From Russula earlei (taxonomy: Eukaryota; Basidiomycota; Agaricomycetes; Russulales; Russulaceae), in assembly GCA_025769875.1 (NCBI GenBank), contig JAGFNK010000394.1:1-49947 (forward strand): DNA of 49,947 bases, read 5' to 3'. The notes beneath the pieces were generated by a model. The model searched no databases, had not been told where the DNA came from, and saw only the letters and a program-made list of their open reading frames with translations. Both the position numbers and the translations under genes were made by a program. Positions 1 to 11,411 of the stretch are shown here, piece by piece (the first letter of the stretch is position 1; each line of letters starts with the position of its first letter).

Positions 1-17
1 GTTGATTGACTACGCAG

Positions 18-591
18 TTCTGGAAGACCTCTCGGTGGTCGCCACGCTATGGTTGTCCCAGCTCTACCCGATGAATACGACAGTCCAAATAGTAGTAACG
101 GTCACGAACGGCGCGGTTCCCGTGACTCAACTTCCATGGACATTATCCCTGACGGCGAGCTACCGATTTCTGATGCCCGAGGTGCTCCCCCTCTTGAACG
201 TCCGTACTCTCACGCGCGACGCGACTCTCGCAGCAGCAACGGGGGGCCCCCGGACGACCTGCCGCCGATAATGCCTCGCAGTCATGGATACCCACCACAG
301 GATCCCGCTTACTCGCCCCATTCTGCACACCGCCACTCTCCACGCGATGTACCCCCCCTTAATCCGTACGCCCAACCGCCCCCCACGCGCTCACACTCGC
401 CCCCTCCACACCATTCTCCTGTCGCCCCTCCCCCCGTACCTGCAAAGTTTGCGAGCATTATGAATGCATATCCCGAACCACTGTATGTTTCACGAACGTC
501 TCCACGCTCTGGATCTGGTTCAGACCACGCGATTGTCCCCGGCCGCACGCGTGGGAGTAGCAGCGGAAGCGCGGGCTCGGCCGAGCGGTAA
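18..591 (+). CDS. FYR-domain protein, last exon only (left copy)
   Basis: This is the mirror of the terminal exon of the FYRN/FYRC gene at 39,597-41,958. The window starts in the preceding intron. An acceptor CAG ends at base 17 and opens the frame that runs to the stop at 589-591. The encoded tail of about 190 residues is rich in Ser, Pro, Arg and His, with polyproline runs (for example PPPHHSPVAPPPVPAK), and has no recognisable fold. Only one residue difference (Gly against Ser near residue 40) separates it from the right copy. The rest of the gene, including the FYR domains, would lie left of the window, so whether this copy is a full gene is unknown. Confidence 0.7.
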
Positions 592-1951
592 CGTCATCCT
601 CAAGCTCGATCTCGCTTCACCGACTTCCTCTCTTAGGTCTCATTGCTTCCTGTGTTGGCATACTCGCAGTCTTGGAATGCTTATTATCGGCCCCCTTGAT
701 TACTGGTCCTGTCGTCCTGTCGTCTCTGTTTGTATTTATTCCGCTCTGACTGAATCGCTCTCAATCATTGGTTCGAAGTCCCTCATCATCTCGTGTCTGG
801 TCCTTTCCTCTCCCTCTTATTCTGTGTTTGTATTCATCTTAGCCTCTGTTGTTACTCGTGGAATGCACGAACTCTCATTTCCGTGCGTCTATGTGTACTT
901 GCATGCACTGCCCCCAGCTCCAGGCGTCCGAGCTCGAACTGAACCGCTCTGGGCGCCTCGGGTGCACGGCCCGATTACTACCCGGTCGCTGCGTTGGAAT
1001 TGTGTTTGATGGGGCAAAGAGCAGAAACATCCACGACGAGTGGTTCTCATCCTGTTCGTGGAAGGCCCCCGTGGGGACTCCGCCCGTTGCGAGGCCAGTG
1101 CCGGGATTGATGGGGTAGTAGTATACGGGGCTGACATCTTACCTCATCACTTGTGTCAACAACCCTCTGTAAAGGGATGTTACCTCCTATCGTACTTGGA
1201 TCAAATTCTACGGCTTGACTTATTGATTCTATGAGGTGAGGGTGAATTCTCATTTTATGATGTTGATGATTGATGCAGCTGTCAGTCAATTGGCAGGGTG
1301 CTCGTCACGTTTTTCTTCTCGGCCAGTTTAGCCCCCCGAGTTTGGACGCGCTTGTACAAGTGTTTTGTGTAATTGTGGCCAGAATTCCAAGGACAGAAGA
1401 GAACTAGGGTAAACCCTGACGACGGCAACCGATTTAGAGCCGCGGCCATAAGTCACACAATAACCCAACCCATTTCTGAGTGTGTGCTTGTCTAAAAAAA
1501 AAAAAAAACAGACGGACACGTAGGCGCGTAAATAATAAAGACCGATCAGTCCGAGTCGAAGAAGCGAGAGGCTCTTTCCTCTATCCTTGGACCTCATTTC
1601 TTTTTGGTCGTTGTAATTCCACGTGGCCGAGGGAATCATGAAGCAGAAGTACCGACGCCTCCACGCCGTAATGATGTCTTCGTTAGATGACCGTTATGGG
1701 GGGGGATAAAGAGGAAAAAAAGTATTCGAGAGGAAAGTTGTTTCATATATATCACCATGCAGCTGCACACAGGCGCCCGACGTGCCACCCCGAACCTCCA
1801 GTGGCCCGTTCGCTAGAATATGAACGACCTTGCCATCAAGTAACGGCTAGCCCCATTCCGGTCAATCCCCCAATGGTGTTGGCCCAATGAAGGGGCATCG
1901 TGATACGATTGTCAACCGCTCGGGCGACGCGATGCGAATTTTGTTTTTTGA

Positions 1952-1971
1952 GGGGGGGGGGGGGGGGGGGG
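1952..1971 (+). repeat. G20 homopolymer with nearby G runs
   Basis: Twenty consecutive G are followed by TTTTGGGG and TCTCGGGGG, giving enough G runs for quadruplex formation on the plus strand. The mirror tract at 38,224-38,241 has 18 C. This is either real length variation between the arms or base-calling error in a homopolymer. Confidence 0.85.
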
Positions 1972-3074
1972 TTTTGGGGTTCTCGGGGGCTGTTCCACAG
2001 CCGGACGCCACAATGTTGTGGGGCAGGGGCAAAAGTGGTCGCGATAATATCCGAAGCGATGGGCGGTGGTTCGGCGGCACGCGGGGCGATGCCGGTTTTT
2101 TTTTTTTTTCTTTGGGTTTTTTGGATTTGTTTGGCGGACGGACGACCGAGTTGAGAAAGCGAACCGTTGACGGGCGACTGGATGCCGCGCACAAGGGTGG
2201 TGATGCTGCAATCAGTTACAGTTGTGGTGGCACACACCGGCGTGAGACAACAGTGTCGGGGCACGGGAGCGGCATCAGCTCAATGGGGCACAAGTCGCTG
2301 CAGCATCAATGCGTATCGGAGAAACCTTTCGCGGGCTTGTGGCGTCCGTGTGGGCACGGGTCGGGAGCCCCACATCATCGATCATTGTCTCCATCACCCA
2401 TCTATATTGCAAACAGAGAGAACCGGCCTTGCCCCGTCTGAGGTCTCTGCTCTGTGAGTGGGGGGGGCCCATAAAAGGCGCAGTCAGCCACCCGCACAAT
2501 GTGCACGCCATGCCAGTACGCGGTCTCATCACGGATCGCGTATCATGCGTGAATGAAAATCACGCCATCGAACGGCTCCCTCGCCCGGTATCCGAAGTCG
2601 ATCGCGATCAAGAATATACAGAAATGAAAAGATGAAAAAAAAAATAAAGCGATTCCCCGGCGAGCGCGTGGCGCGCGAAGCGAGGGCACGGCACGACACG
2701 GCACGCCGAATCGCCGAGGCGGTGCAAGTTCGCGTTCTTGCGCTCTGATGCGCGGAGCTCACATTGCCGGCTGGCTGGTTGCCCACACACAGCTCACGCC
2801 TTGCCAGGGCCACCAAGCACAGATGATTTCTCCCTTCTATCCGGCGCTCGCACTTTGCTAGAATTATCGGGCCTCGGTCAGAGAGAAGCTGAAGCGGCTC
2901 TACAGAGCGCGGGAAGCAGCGCAGTCCAACAACACGTTTCGTGGTCCTGGGAGGACGACAACGTAAGAGAAAAAACTTCCGTGATGTGGAAAGCACCGTC
3001 CAAGGTCTCGAGAAGACGTTGTTGTTTGAGTAAGCTTGTGACTCGCGGCGTTTGGATCTTTCAATCGCATTGTG

Positions 3075-3082
3075 TATATAAG
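3075..3082 (+). promoter_or_regulatory. TATA-like box without an assigned gene
   Basis: TATATAAG followed by a GC-rich stretch, present in both arms (mirror at about 37,115). It points toward SDR A, but no conserved reading frame starts downstream: the ORF at 3299 differs in its C-terminal half between the arms. It may drive a non-coding transcript or be chance. Confidence 0.25.
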
Positions 3083-4459
3083 CGGCGTTGAGGGACTGAA
3101 TGCAAGTCAACACAACGTCTCAGTATTGTTAGGTAGAACAGGGGTGCCCCCGAACCAAGATCCCATGCCAAAACAGGACATCTTCCTGCACAAATGACAT
3201 CAGGTCCGGGTATTGAAGGTTGGAACGCGCCGCCCAAAACGGAATGTTCCCCGGTTTGCTGGTATCAATCGAGGGCGATGACGACGACCTGAGACCGGTT
3301 GCCAGTGGTCTTGGTCTCGGCAGCTGGGTACGAGTCAGGAGAACGACGAAGTGCGCCGTCGGACGCAGTATGTATGATCCTACCTAGTAGCGTGACGGCC
3401 CGCGGACTGTGGCGGACAGACAGAAATGAATGGCGGCCTTTTCCCCATCCGTTAATGTGGCGAGGCGTCTGCCAGGACTGGTGCTTCTGCGCTTCTCACT
3501 CGTTCCAAGTTGGCTGTGCTGCCCCACCGCATTCAGGTTAGAACTCTAGAGCATGCATCCGACCGTGATACGTTTATTGGGGGGGGGGAGGTCTACATGG
3601 CTATTGCGTAGCGACGCATTTATCACTTCATTATCGTCCGGAACCGTAAGGCAACTTGAACGAGGGAGAGGACTCGGACGGTAAAGCCCGGCGAGGGGTG
3701 CTGGTGGATCCGCTGCCAGGCCGTCGCGCCAGTTTCTGGGACCGGAAGGCGACATCTTCCCGTCGCGACACGACCCAAACAAACTGCAGCGGAGGGAGCT
3801 GAAGACGGTCCCGACCGAGTCATCCGTCGATCAAACCGTGACGGTCGCACGCCGAAATTGAAATCGGGGCCTCGGAGAGATTTTCGTGGCCACCACTTTC
3901 AGAACGACGGCCGTGCTCCAGCATCGGATATATGTATATGGCACCATGGGAGAAGGACCACCACTAGGTCCAGAATTCCTGCCGCCAAGGGTAGGCAATG
4001 AAGAGCCAACGAACAGCTCAGCTTCATTATCACTTATGATGTAAATTCCAATAATAAACCCTAATTATGGGGGTATTCATCATCATATTATTTCAAGTTA
4101 TATAACTACAAGTCAGTCATCATTATCAAATTCCGATTCGATAACCGAGGTTATAATACATCCAAAATCAAGCTACATAACTGATAAGTAAACAAAATAA
4201 AGTCATAGGACGAAAACAAGAGGCCACGATTCGCCACTGTCCTGCGGCCGACGACGTCGACAGCTATCTTAGATTGAAAATAGAGTTCATTGCGGTGCTA
4301 TTCACAACACACAGCACATTTAGAAATCACTTCGGCAGCAGTCCAATTTGTCAATCCGATCGTTTCTACCTGACAACACGTATTCCAACTTGTAACATAA
4401 CAATGTAGTACTAACTGAACTTGCGTCTTCGAAACCGGCCATGACGTGCGTCGAAGCGG

Positions 4460-5557
4460 TCATACCGGGATGGAAAGCTTGGAGACCAGGCCGTTCTGTG
4501 CCAATATCTTTTCCTTCCAATCGCGTTCAACTTCACCTAGGTCCCACGTCGAAGAAACATATCGACCATTAAGATAGTCAGCGTTGCCTGACGTCAAGTA
4601 CAATATCGTCGCAGCAGATAACCCGACAGTGTTGGTTTCAAAATCAAAATCGGCGCCTGTGTCTGCATACATATCCGTCTTGACACCACCGGGGTGGACG
4701 GCGAAGACCTTGATGTCAGGATACTCTGCAAAAGGATAATGAGCTGACATTCGAAATCGATACAAAACAAGATTCACCAATGGTGACAAACTCTGCGAGA
4801 CGATTAAGGGCGAATTTCGATACGCAGTACTCGCTTGCTGTTGGAATTCGTATTTGAGCTGCCGCTGATGTAAGAATGACCAGTTGGCCTTTCGTTTTAA
4901 CAATTCAGGGACGGCAAAACTAGTGCATAGAGAGTAAGCGTGCAGGAGCACGATCGCGGAAATGTGAGACGCGCGCACTGGATGTAGTTGTATGTGCCAC
5001 GAATGTTGACCTCAACAACATCCCACCATCCTTTGGGATCCTTAGACGCGAACGCTAAGAGTGGCACAAAGTCAGCTGGTGAAACGATACGTGGTGTAAA
5101 CATACGTAGATCCATGCGACGGAGAATAGCAGCGTTAGAAACGAGGATGTCCAGACGACCAAAACGGGCAACAGTGGAAGCCACGATCTCTCCTGCCTTG
5201 GTCACATCCCTCACGTCGGCTGGGAAAGTAAGGATCTGCGCAGTTGGACGTTCACGAAGGATTGCATCCCTGATAGCGTCAAGGGCAGCTTGTGTGCGAG
5301 CGACCAATGATAATTTGGCTCCAGCGCGAGCGTATTGCAACGCAATCTCTGCACCGATGCCACGGGATGCGCCCGTGATTAGCACCACCTTTCCTGAGAA
5401 TGTCTGTGCGTCATAATGGACCTTGGGGTCGATCGTCGGGTAGATGCTTGAGTTATCGTTGTCTCAGCTCGTGAAGAACAAGAGATACGAGAACGCGTCA
5501 GACTTACTCAAGACGACTGGAGACTTTGAGATCTTCGTCCAAGCCAAGAAATGACAT
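4460..5557 (-). pseudogene. SDR A, left copy, frameshifted
   Basis: Classical short-chain dehydrogenase/reductase with five exons on the minus strand. Translation starts at 5557 (or an in-frame ATG at 5566). Exon 2 carries the NAD(P)-binding TGASRGIG and the NAA motif in place of NNAG. Exon 4 should carry the catalytic Ser and YCVSK (YxxxK), and exon 5 ends with KLSIPV at 4460. A run of T that is one base shorter than in the B and right-arm copies, at 4894-4897, shifts the frame just before the catalytic Ser/Tyr/Lys segment. An uninterrupted reading would give a protein cut off at the Rossmann half. It is a pseudogene unless this is a homopolymer sequencing error. The substrate is unknown. 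Confidence 0.75.
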
Positions 5558-5613
5558 ACTGACCATTGTCTTTGAGAATATTGAAACTAGACGGGATATG
5601 GGCGCATGGGCAG

Positions 5614-5619
5614 TTTATA
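5614..5619 (-). promoter_or_regulatory. TATA box of SDR A (left)
   Basis: TATAAA on the minus strand, about 57-62 bp upstream of the SDR A start, in a block shared with SDR B (8728-8733) and both right-arm copies. Spacing and conservation across four copies support a core promoter. Confidence 0.6.
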
Positions 5620-6850
5620 TGTCCGTCACCAGATGGCAATGACGAAGATTTCTCACACTCGGCGAGGAAACAGACATTTCTTGGCTTACTGAGACTATGA
5701 ACAATTTCAATTCAAAAGAGGGAACACATACTAACGCCGACGTCATGAGTCAGAACCGAGGTGGATAGTATCCACGTACTCCCGATGATGAATAATGCCT
5801 CCTCGTCAGTCAAGCAGATCGTCAATTGGTGCGATCTTGTCTTGTAGGCATATCGTTATCTTCCCAAGAATGCATATCATCGATTGGGCAATCGGCGCTT
5901 GAGAAGCTTGAAAGGGTATACACATGTCGGTTTTTTGGGCAAGGGATCGGTTAGTCAGTTGCTTGCTAATACTGAACTACGGGACTCACGCTAGGTTTTG
6001 CTAATGCGCTCATCTCGGGATGGCGCTTCGTCTAGTCAAGATCTCGCCAGTTTCCCAGTTCAACGATGAATAGACGTCAAATAACAGGATTCAATGTAAT
6101 ATTTATCTCAAGCTTCAGCGGAGGTACTGTTCAACGTGAATAACATAGGGACAAATGAAAGGACATTGTATGTTGTCGTCGGATGCTTGGGGGTGGTGGT
6201 TGCCGACCTGGTCATATCTCGGTGCTGTAGCCGTACTTCCGACTGGAGCGCTCTGGGCACCCCATCCTGATATCAGAAATGAGCTCGGTGACTCATCACA
6301 GGTGATACGAAATCATGCACGTAATGTGATAGTCGCACTCTGACTACAGTAGCGTGCGGTTGAATAGAGAGACCTGGCCTAGATCGGAGAAGCTGATTGG
6401 TTTGTCACAGGGCGCCTGTCAGTCCGAGTCATCATCCCATGGACTTGGGGCGTAGAGTCGTGTCCTGATGGTGCTCACCTCCAGGGAGGTCCAGGACCTA
6501 GCCGGCGAATGTCCTTACGTCAATTCCGAAATGCTCGCCTGAATCCCACATCGATTCGGATGCGAATGAGCGTGTGCATCGGCGGCGGACTCAGCATCGA
6601 GCCAGGACTAAGCCGACTGTTGGTCTCTTCATGCAGATGCCCTGGAGTTTGAAGTGGAACGGTTGGATCCGAGCCTATGGCGTAAATTGGGGGGCCATCG
6701 GTAAGAAGTTAAAGTCACGTCGCAACGAAAAGGTCTAGACGGCACGCTGTATCTCATGAATCATGATTGGGTGTACAGAAATAAAATCTGAGGGGGCTGC
6801 CAACATACGAACGATTCCCCTACTCATGGGTGGGTTGGGCGGCACTGGCA
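5620..6850. other. Intergenic DNA of tandem unit A (left)
   Basis: No gene seen. The only ORFs are below 65 codons and are disrupted in the homologous DNA at 8735-9950. The sequence is shared with the B unit and with both right-arm units, so it is copied filler and the distal promoter of SDR A. Confidence 0.5.
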
Positions 6851-7567
6851 CAGCCGCACGCCGAAATTGAAATCGGGCCTTGAGATTTTTGTGGCCACCA
6901 CTTTCAGAACGACGGCCGCGCTCCAGCATCGGATATATGTATATGGCACCATAGGAGAAGGAGAATGAACATTGATGCAACCTGGCAGGCTCGTGGCGGA
7001 CGGACAGATGGTCATCTTCGACTCACGGTCAGTCAGGTCGTCAGGAGGATTTTTGAACAATGACCACCAGCAATGAAGCTCAGCTTAATTATCACTATTG
7101 TATGTAAATTCCAATAAACCCTAATTATATGATTTATCACCATATTATTTAAAATTACATAACTACAAGTCAGTTATCATTATCAATTGGACGGTTCCGA
7201 TTCGATAATCGAGGTTATGATACATCTAAAATCAAGCTACGTAACTGATATGTAAATTTATATGTCTGATCAGTTGTAATGACCTTCTCCCAAAACACAG
7301 TCATAGGACGAAAACAAGAGGCCATGATTCGCCACTGTCCTGCGGCCGACGACGTCGACAGCTATCTGAGAATGAAAATGGAGTTCATTGCGGTGCTATC
7401 ACAACACACAGCACATTTAGAAACACATTTAGAAATCACTTCGGGCCTTCGGCAGCAGTCCGATTTGTCAATCCGATCGTTTCTCACATATTCCAACTAG
7501 TAACACAACAATGTAGTACTAACTGAACTTGCGTCTTCGAAACCGGCCGTGACGTGCGTCGAATCGG

Positions 7568-8673
7568 TCATACCGGGATGGAAAGCTTGGAGACCAGGCC
7601 GTTCTGTGCCAATATCTTTTCCTTCCAATCGCGTTCAACTTCACCTAGGTCCCACGTCGAAGAAACATATCGACCATTAAGATAGTCAGCGTTGCCTGAC
7701 GTCAAGTACAATATCGTCGCAGCAGATAAACCGACAGTGGCGTTAGCTTCCCAATCGGTGTCGGCCACCGCATACATATCCGTCTTGACACCACCGGGGT
7801 GGACGGCGAAGACCTTGATGTCAGGATACTCTGCAAAAGGACAATGAGCTGACATTTGGAATCGATGCAAGATAAAAATGAACAAGATTCACCAACGGTG
7901 ACAAACTCTGCAAGACGATTAAGGGCGAATTTCGACACGCAGTACTCGCTTGCTGTTGGAATTCGCATTTGAGCTGCCACTGATGTAAGAATGACCAGTT
8001 GGCCTTTCGTTTTTAACAATTCAGGGACGGCAAAACTAGTGCATAGAGAGTAAGCGTGCAGGAGCACGATCGCGGAAATGTGAGACGCGCGCACTGGATG
8101 AAGTTGTATGTGCCACGAATGTTGACCTCAACAACATCCCACCATCCTTTGGGATCCTTAGACGCGAACGCTAAGAGTAGCACAAAGTCAGCTGGTGAAA
8201 CGATACGTGGTGTAAACATACGTAGGTCCATGCGACGGAGAATAGCAGCGTTAGAAACGAGGATGTCCAGACGACCAAAACGGGCAACAGTGGAAGCCAC
8301 GATCTCTCCTGCCTTGGTCACATCCCTCACGTCAGCTGGGGAAGTAAGGATCTGCGCAGTTGGACGTTCACGAAGGATTGCATCCCTGATAGCGTCAAGA
8401 GCAGCTTGTGTGCGAGCGACCAATGATAATTTGGCTCCAGCGCGAGCGTATTGCAACGCAATCTCTGCACCGATGCCACGGGATGCGCCCGTGATTAGCA
8501 CCACCTTTCCTGAGAATGTCTGTGCGTCATAATGGACCTTGGGGTCGATCGTCGGGTAGATGCTTGAGTTATCGTTGTCTCAGCTCGTGAGGCACAAGAG
8601 ATACGAGAACGCGTCAGACTTACTCGCCACGACTGGAGACTTTGAGATCTTCGTCCAAGCCAAGAAATGACAT
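7568..8673 (-). CDS. SDR B, left copy: short-chain dehydrogenase/reductase
   Basis: NAD(P)-dependent oxidoreductase of the classical SDR family, about 295 residues in five exons (minus strand). The start at 8673 opens MSFLGLDEDLKV; a GTAAGT intron follows. Exon 2 holds TGASRGIG (cofactor glycine motif), an ARTQ segment and NAA. A GTATGT intron separates a short exon ending in NIRGTYNFI. The next exon carries LTSVAAQ (catalytic Ser region) and EYCVSKF (YxxxK). The last exon has the HPGGVKTDM motif common after the active site and ends KLSIPV. All splice junctions keep frame. No signal peptide, so probably cytosolic. It is the middle of three tandem SDR genes; the substrate cannot be told. Confidence 0.88.
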
Positions 8674-8727
8674 ACTGACCGTTGTCTTTGAGAATTCAAA
8701 CTAGACGGGATATGGGCGCATGGGCAG

Positions 8728-8733
8728 TTTATA
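8728..8733 (-). promoter_or_regulatory. TATA box of SDR B (left)
   Basis: TATAAA on the minus strand, about 55-60 bp upstream of the start codon, conserved with SDR A and the right-arm copies. Confidence 0.6.
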
Positions 8734-8734
8734 T

Positions 8735-10195
8735 GTCCGTCACCAGATGGCAATGACGAAGGTTTCTCACACTCGGCGAGGAAATAGACATTTTTTCCTG
8801 ATGTTGGCTTACTGAGACTATGAACAATTTCAATTCAGAAAAGGGAACACGGACTAACGCCGACGTCATGAGTCAGAACCGAAATGGGTTAGTATCACTA
8901 TACTCCTGATGATGGGATAATGCCTCGTCAGTTTTGCAGAATGTCAGTTGGTGCGATCTCAACTTGTCTTGTAGGCACATCGTTATCTTCCCAAGAATAC
9001 ATATCATCGATTGGGCAATCGGCGCTTGGGAAGCTTGAATGAAAGGCCGTTACACATCAAGGGATTGGTTAGTCAGTTGCTTGATAATACTTTACTACGG
9101 GACTCACCACGGGACTCGTTATCTGGGAGTGCGCTTCGTCTAGTCAAGACCTCACCAGCTTCCCGGTTTGACGATGAATGGACGTCAAATTACAGGATTC
9201 AATGTATCCAAGCTTTGGCGGAGGTACTGTTCAAGGTTGAATGACATAGGGACAAATGAAAGGACATGGTGTGTTGTCGTCGGATGCTTGGGGGCGGTGG
9301 GTTGCCGACCTGGTCATACTTCGGTGCTGTGGCCGTACTTCCGACTGGAGCGGGCACCCCATCCTGATATCAGAGGTGATACGAGATCATGCACACAATG
9401 TGATAGTGGCACTCTTACCTACACAGTAGCGTGCGCTTGAGTAGGGGACCTGGCCTAGATCGGAGAAGCTAATTGGTTTGTCACAGGGCGCTTGTCAGTC
9501 CGAATCATCCCGTAGATTTGGGGCGTAGAGTCGTGTCTTGACGGTGGGAACATCAGTGCATCAGTGCTCACCTCCAGGGAAAGAAGAGGAGGGCCACTGG
9601 CAGAACCTAGCCGGCGAATGTCTTTACGTCAATTCCGATATGCTCGCCTAAATCCCACGTTGATTCGGATCCGGATGCGAATGAGCATGTGCATCGGCGG
9701 CGGACTCAGCATCGAGCCAGGATTAAGCCGACCTCTGGGCTGTTGGTCTCGGGAGATTTGTTAGATGCCCAATGGAGTTTGAAGTAGAACGGCTGGATCC
9801 GAGCCTATGGCTGCGGCTGAGATACTCGTAAGGATTTAAAGTCATGTCGCAACGAAAAGGTCTAGACGGGCACGCTGTATGTATCTCGATTGGGTGTACA
9901 GACATGAAATCCGGAAGGGACTGCCAGCATACGAACGATTCCCCTACTCGCACTGGCGGAACGAAAGGAAGGATCCTTGTCTGTGTGTATCGCTCTACTT
10001 TTCTGTAAAATAAAGCTGTCCTCCAAACCGCTGAAGGTTTTGTCTGCAACTGTCATCGTTGGTATTAATGAAGAAAGCTCATTGCGGTCAATTCAACAGC
10101 GATTTCGATTTTCGAGAGACTTCAGTGGGGGCGGACCGATATTACGACAGTATCAAAGGAGGGGTAAATCGGCTAGCAATTCAATTTGGTGTTCG
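8735..10195. other. Intergenic DNA between SDR B and SDR C (left)
   Basis: The upstream half is homologous to the corresponding part of tandem unit A. The rest (about 9950-10,195) is the 3' flank of SDR C. Short ORFs are not conserved in frame with their right-arm counterparts. No gene supported. Confidence 0.45.
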
Positions 10196-11305
10196 TTATA
10201 CAGGGATGGAAAGCTTATTGACAAGGCTGTTCTGTGCCAATATCTTTTCCTTCCAATCACGCTCAACATCACCAAGATCCCACGATGAAGAAACATAACG
10301 ACCGCTGAGGTAGTCGGCCTTGCCGGAAGTCAAATACAATATCGTCGCAGCAGCCAACCCAACAGTGGAGTCAACTGGATAGGAGCCGGCGCACTCTTCA
10401 AACAGATCAGTCTGGACAACACCGGGGTGGACAGAGAACGCTTTGATGGCAGGATACTCTGCAGGGTGACAATGAACGGGCGTTTAGAACAGTGCGAAGG
10501 GACAATAAAGAAGAAAAAGCATTTACCGACTGTGACAAACTCTACAAGACGGTTGAGGGCAAATTTCGATAGTGCGTATTCGCTCGATGTCGGTAATCGA
10601 AGTTGAGCTCCTATTGACGTGAGAACGACCACCTGGCCTTTCGTTTTAAGCAATTCTGGAACAGCAAAACTAGTCAATAGAGGGGTGAGCTTGGATCATG
10701 ATGGCGGGGATGTGAGACACGCGCACTGGATGAAGTTGTATGTGCCACGAATGTTGACGTCAAGAACATCCCACCACCCCTTTGGATCCTTAGATGCGAA
10801 TGCTGTGGGGGAAAATAATCAGCCAGTGATGCACAGCCAAAGAGATGTTGAGCACACGCACGTAAATCTAGGCGGCGGATGGTAGCGGCATTAGCAACGA
10901 GGATGTCCAGACGACCGAAGCGGGTTATGGTAGCAGCGACAGCCTCCTCTGCCTTGGTCACATCCCTTACGTCGGCGGGGAAGGTAAGAACCTGCGCAGA
11001 GGGACGCTCGCGAAGGATTGCGTCTCTGCTCGCGTCGAGGCCGGCTTGCGTTCGGGCCACTAGCGCGAGGGCGGCGCCGGCGCGAGCGTATTGCAACGCA
11101 ATTTCTACGCCGATGCCACGAGATGCGCCGGTGATCAGTACGACCTTGCCCGCGAATGTTTGTGCGTCATAATGAACCTTGGGGTCGATGGCTTGGTAGA
11201 TGCTTAGGCCGTCTCAGTCTGGAGATGTGAGGGAGATGAGCGTACGTCAACTTACTCCTCACGACGAGCGACTTTAAGATCTTCGTCCAAGCCGATGATC
11301 GACAT
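10196..11305 (-). CDS. SDR C, left copy: short-chain dehydrogenase/reductase
   Basis: Third, more diverged member of the SDR array, five exons at the same intron positions as A and B. The start at 11,305 gives MSIIGLDEDLKVARR. Exon 2 has TGASRGIG and NAAT, exon 4 has LTSIGAQ and EYALSKF (YxxxK), and exon 5 has HPGVVQTDLFEE where A and B have HPGGVKTDMY. The end is SIPV plus a stop at 10,196-10,198. About 297 residues with no targeting signal. It lies 481 bp downstream of the CRN-kinase gene on the same strand. The catalytic residues are all present, so it is probably active; the substrate is unknown. Confidence 0.87.
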
Positions 11306-11372
11306 AGTAGATACCGTCGGAGAAACTGTAGGAGGGCGGGCAAAGATGGTCTACGAGGAAACGGCTGATAGA

Positions 11373-11378
11373 TATATA
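11373..11378 (-). promoter_or_regulatory. TATA box of SDR C (left)
   Basis: TATATA on the minus strand, about 70 bp upstream of the SDR C start. The right copy has TACATA at the matching place (about 28,904), so the left core promoter looks intact and the right one altered. Confidence 0.5.
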
Positions 11379-11411
11379 GCGAGGTGGACAAGCGCTAAGT
11401 CGGGGATCCAT

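Larger units (their letters stand above)
592..3840. other. Left-arm stretch without a convincing gene
   Basis: This is the DNA between the FYR stop and the SDR A tandem unit. The ORFs here overlap in several frames and both strands, and arm-to-arm indels shift many of them (for example near 3460-3540 against 36,650-36,720), which argues against ordinary coding. A frame at about 900-1140 (minus strand) differs between arms only by an in-frame 3-bp indel and could be a small exon, but no family is recognisable. The stretch also holds long homopolymers (A12 near 1497, G20 at 1952, T13 near 2097) and one TATA-like site. Confidence 0.5.
3848..6850 (+). repeat. Tandem unit containing SDR A (left)
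   Basis: About 3.0-3.1 kb, repeated directly by the next unit (6851-9950). Matching landmarks include the segment with CACGCCGAAATTGAAATCGG (3849 and 6859), the AT-rich block ending in GATTCGATAAYCGAGGTTAT (about 4134 and 7199), the SDR stop (4460 and 7568, period 3108) and the promoter TATA (5614 and 8728). The whole unit, gene plus flanks, was duplicated before the inverted duplication, since the right arm has the same pair. Confidence 0.85.
6851..9950 (+). repeat. Tandem unit containing SDR B (left)
   Basis: Second copy of the roughly 3.1-kb unit. The two units diverge by scattered indels in the intergenic half but the SDR exons are nearly identical. Both end near a shared CGAACGATTCCCCTACTC motif (about 6809 and 9936). 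Confidence 0.85.

Noticed and set aside
765..785. GGTTCGAAGTCCC resembling a tRNA T-arm.
   Set aside because: No matching acceptor, D-arm or anticodon stem could be built around it on this strand.
464..1009. A 181-codon frame overlapping the FYR last exon.
   Set aside because: It lies out of frame with the supported FYR exon, and its openness reflects that exon's composition.
2529..3113. A 194-codon open frame on the minus strand (mirror at 37,084-37,668).
   Set aside because: The frame is broken at different places in the two arms by indels, is Arg/Cys-rich, and shows no domain; it also overlaps another open frame on the opposite strand.
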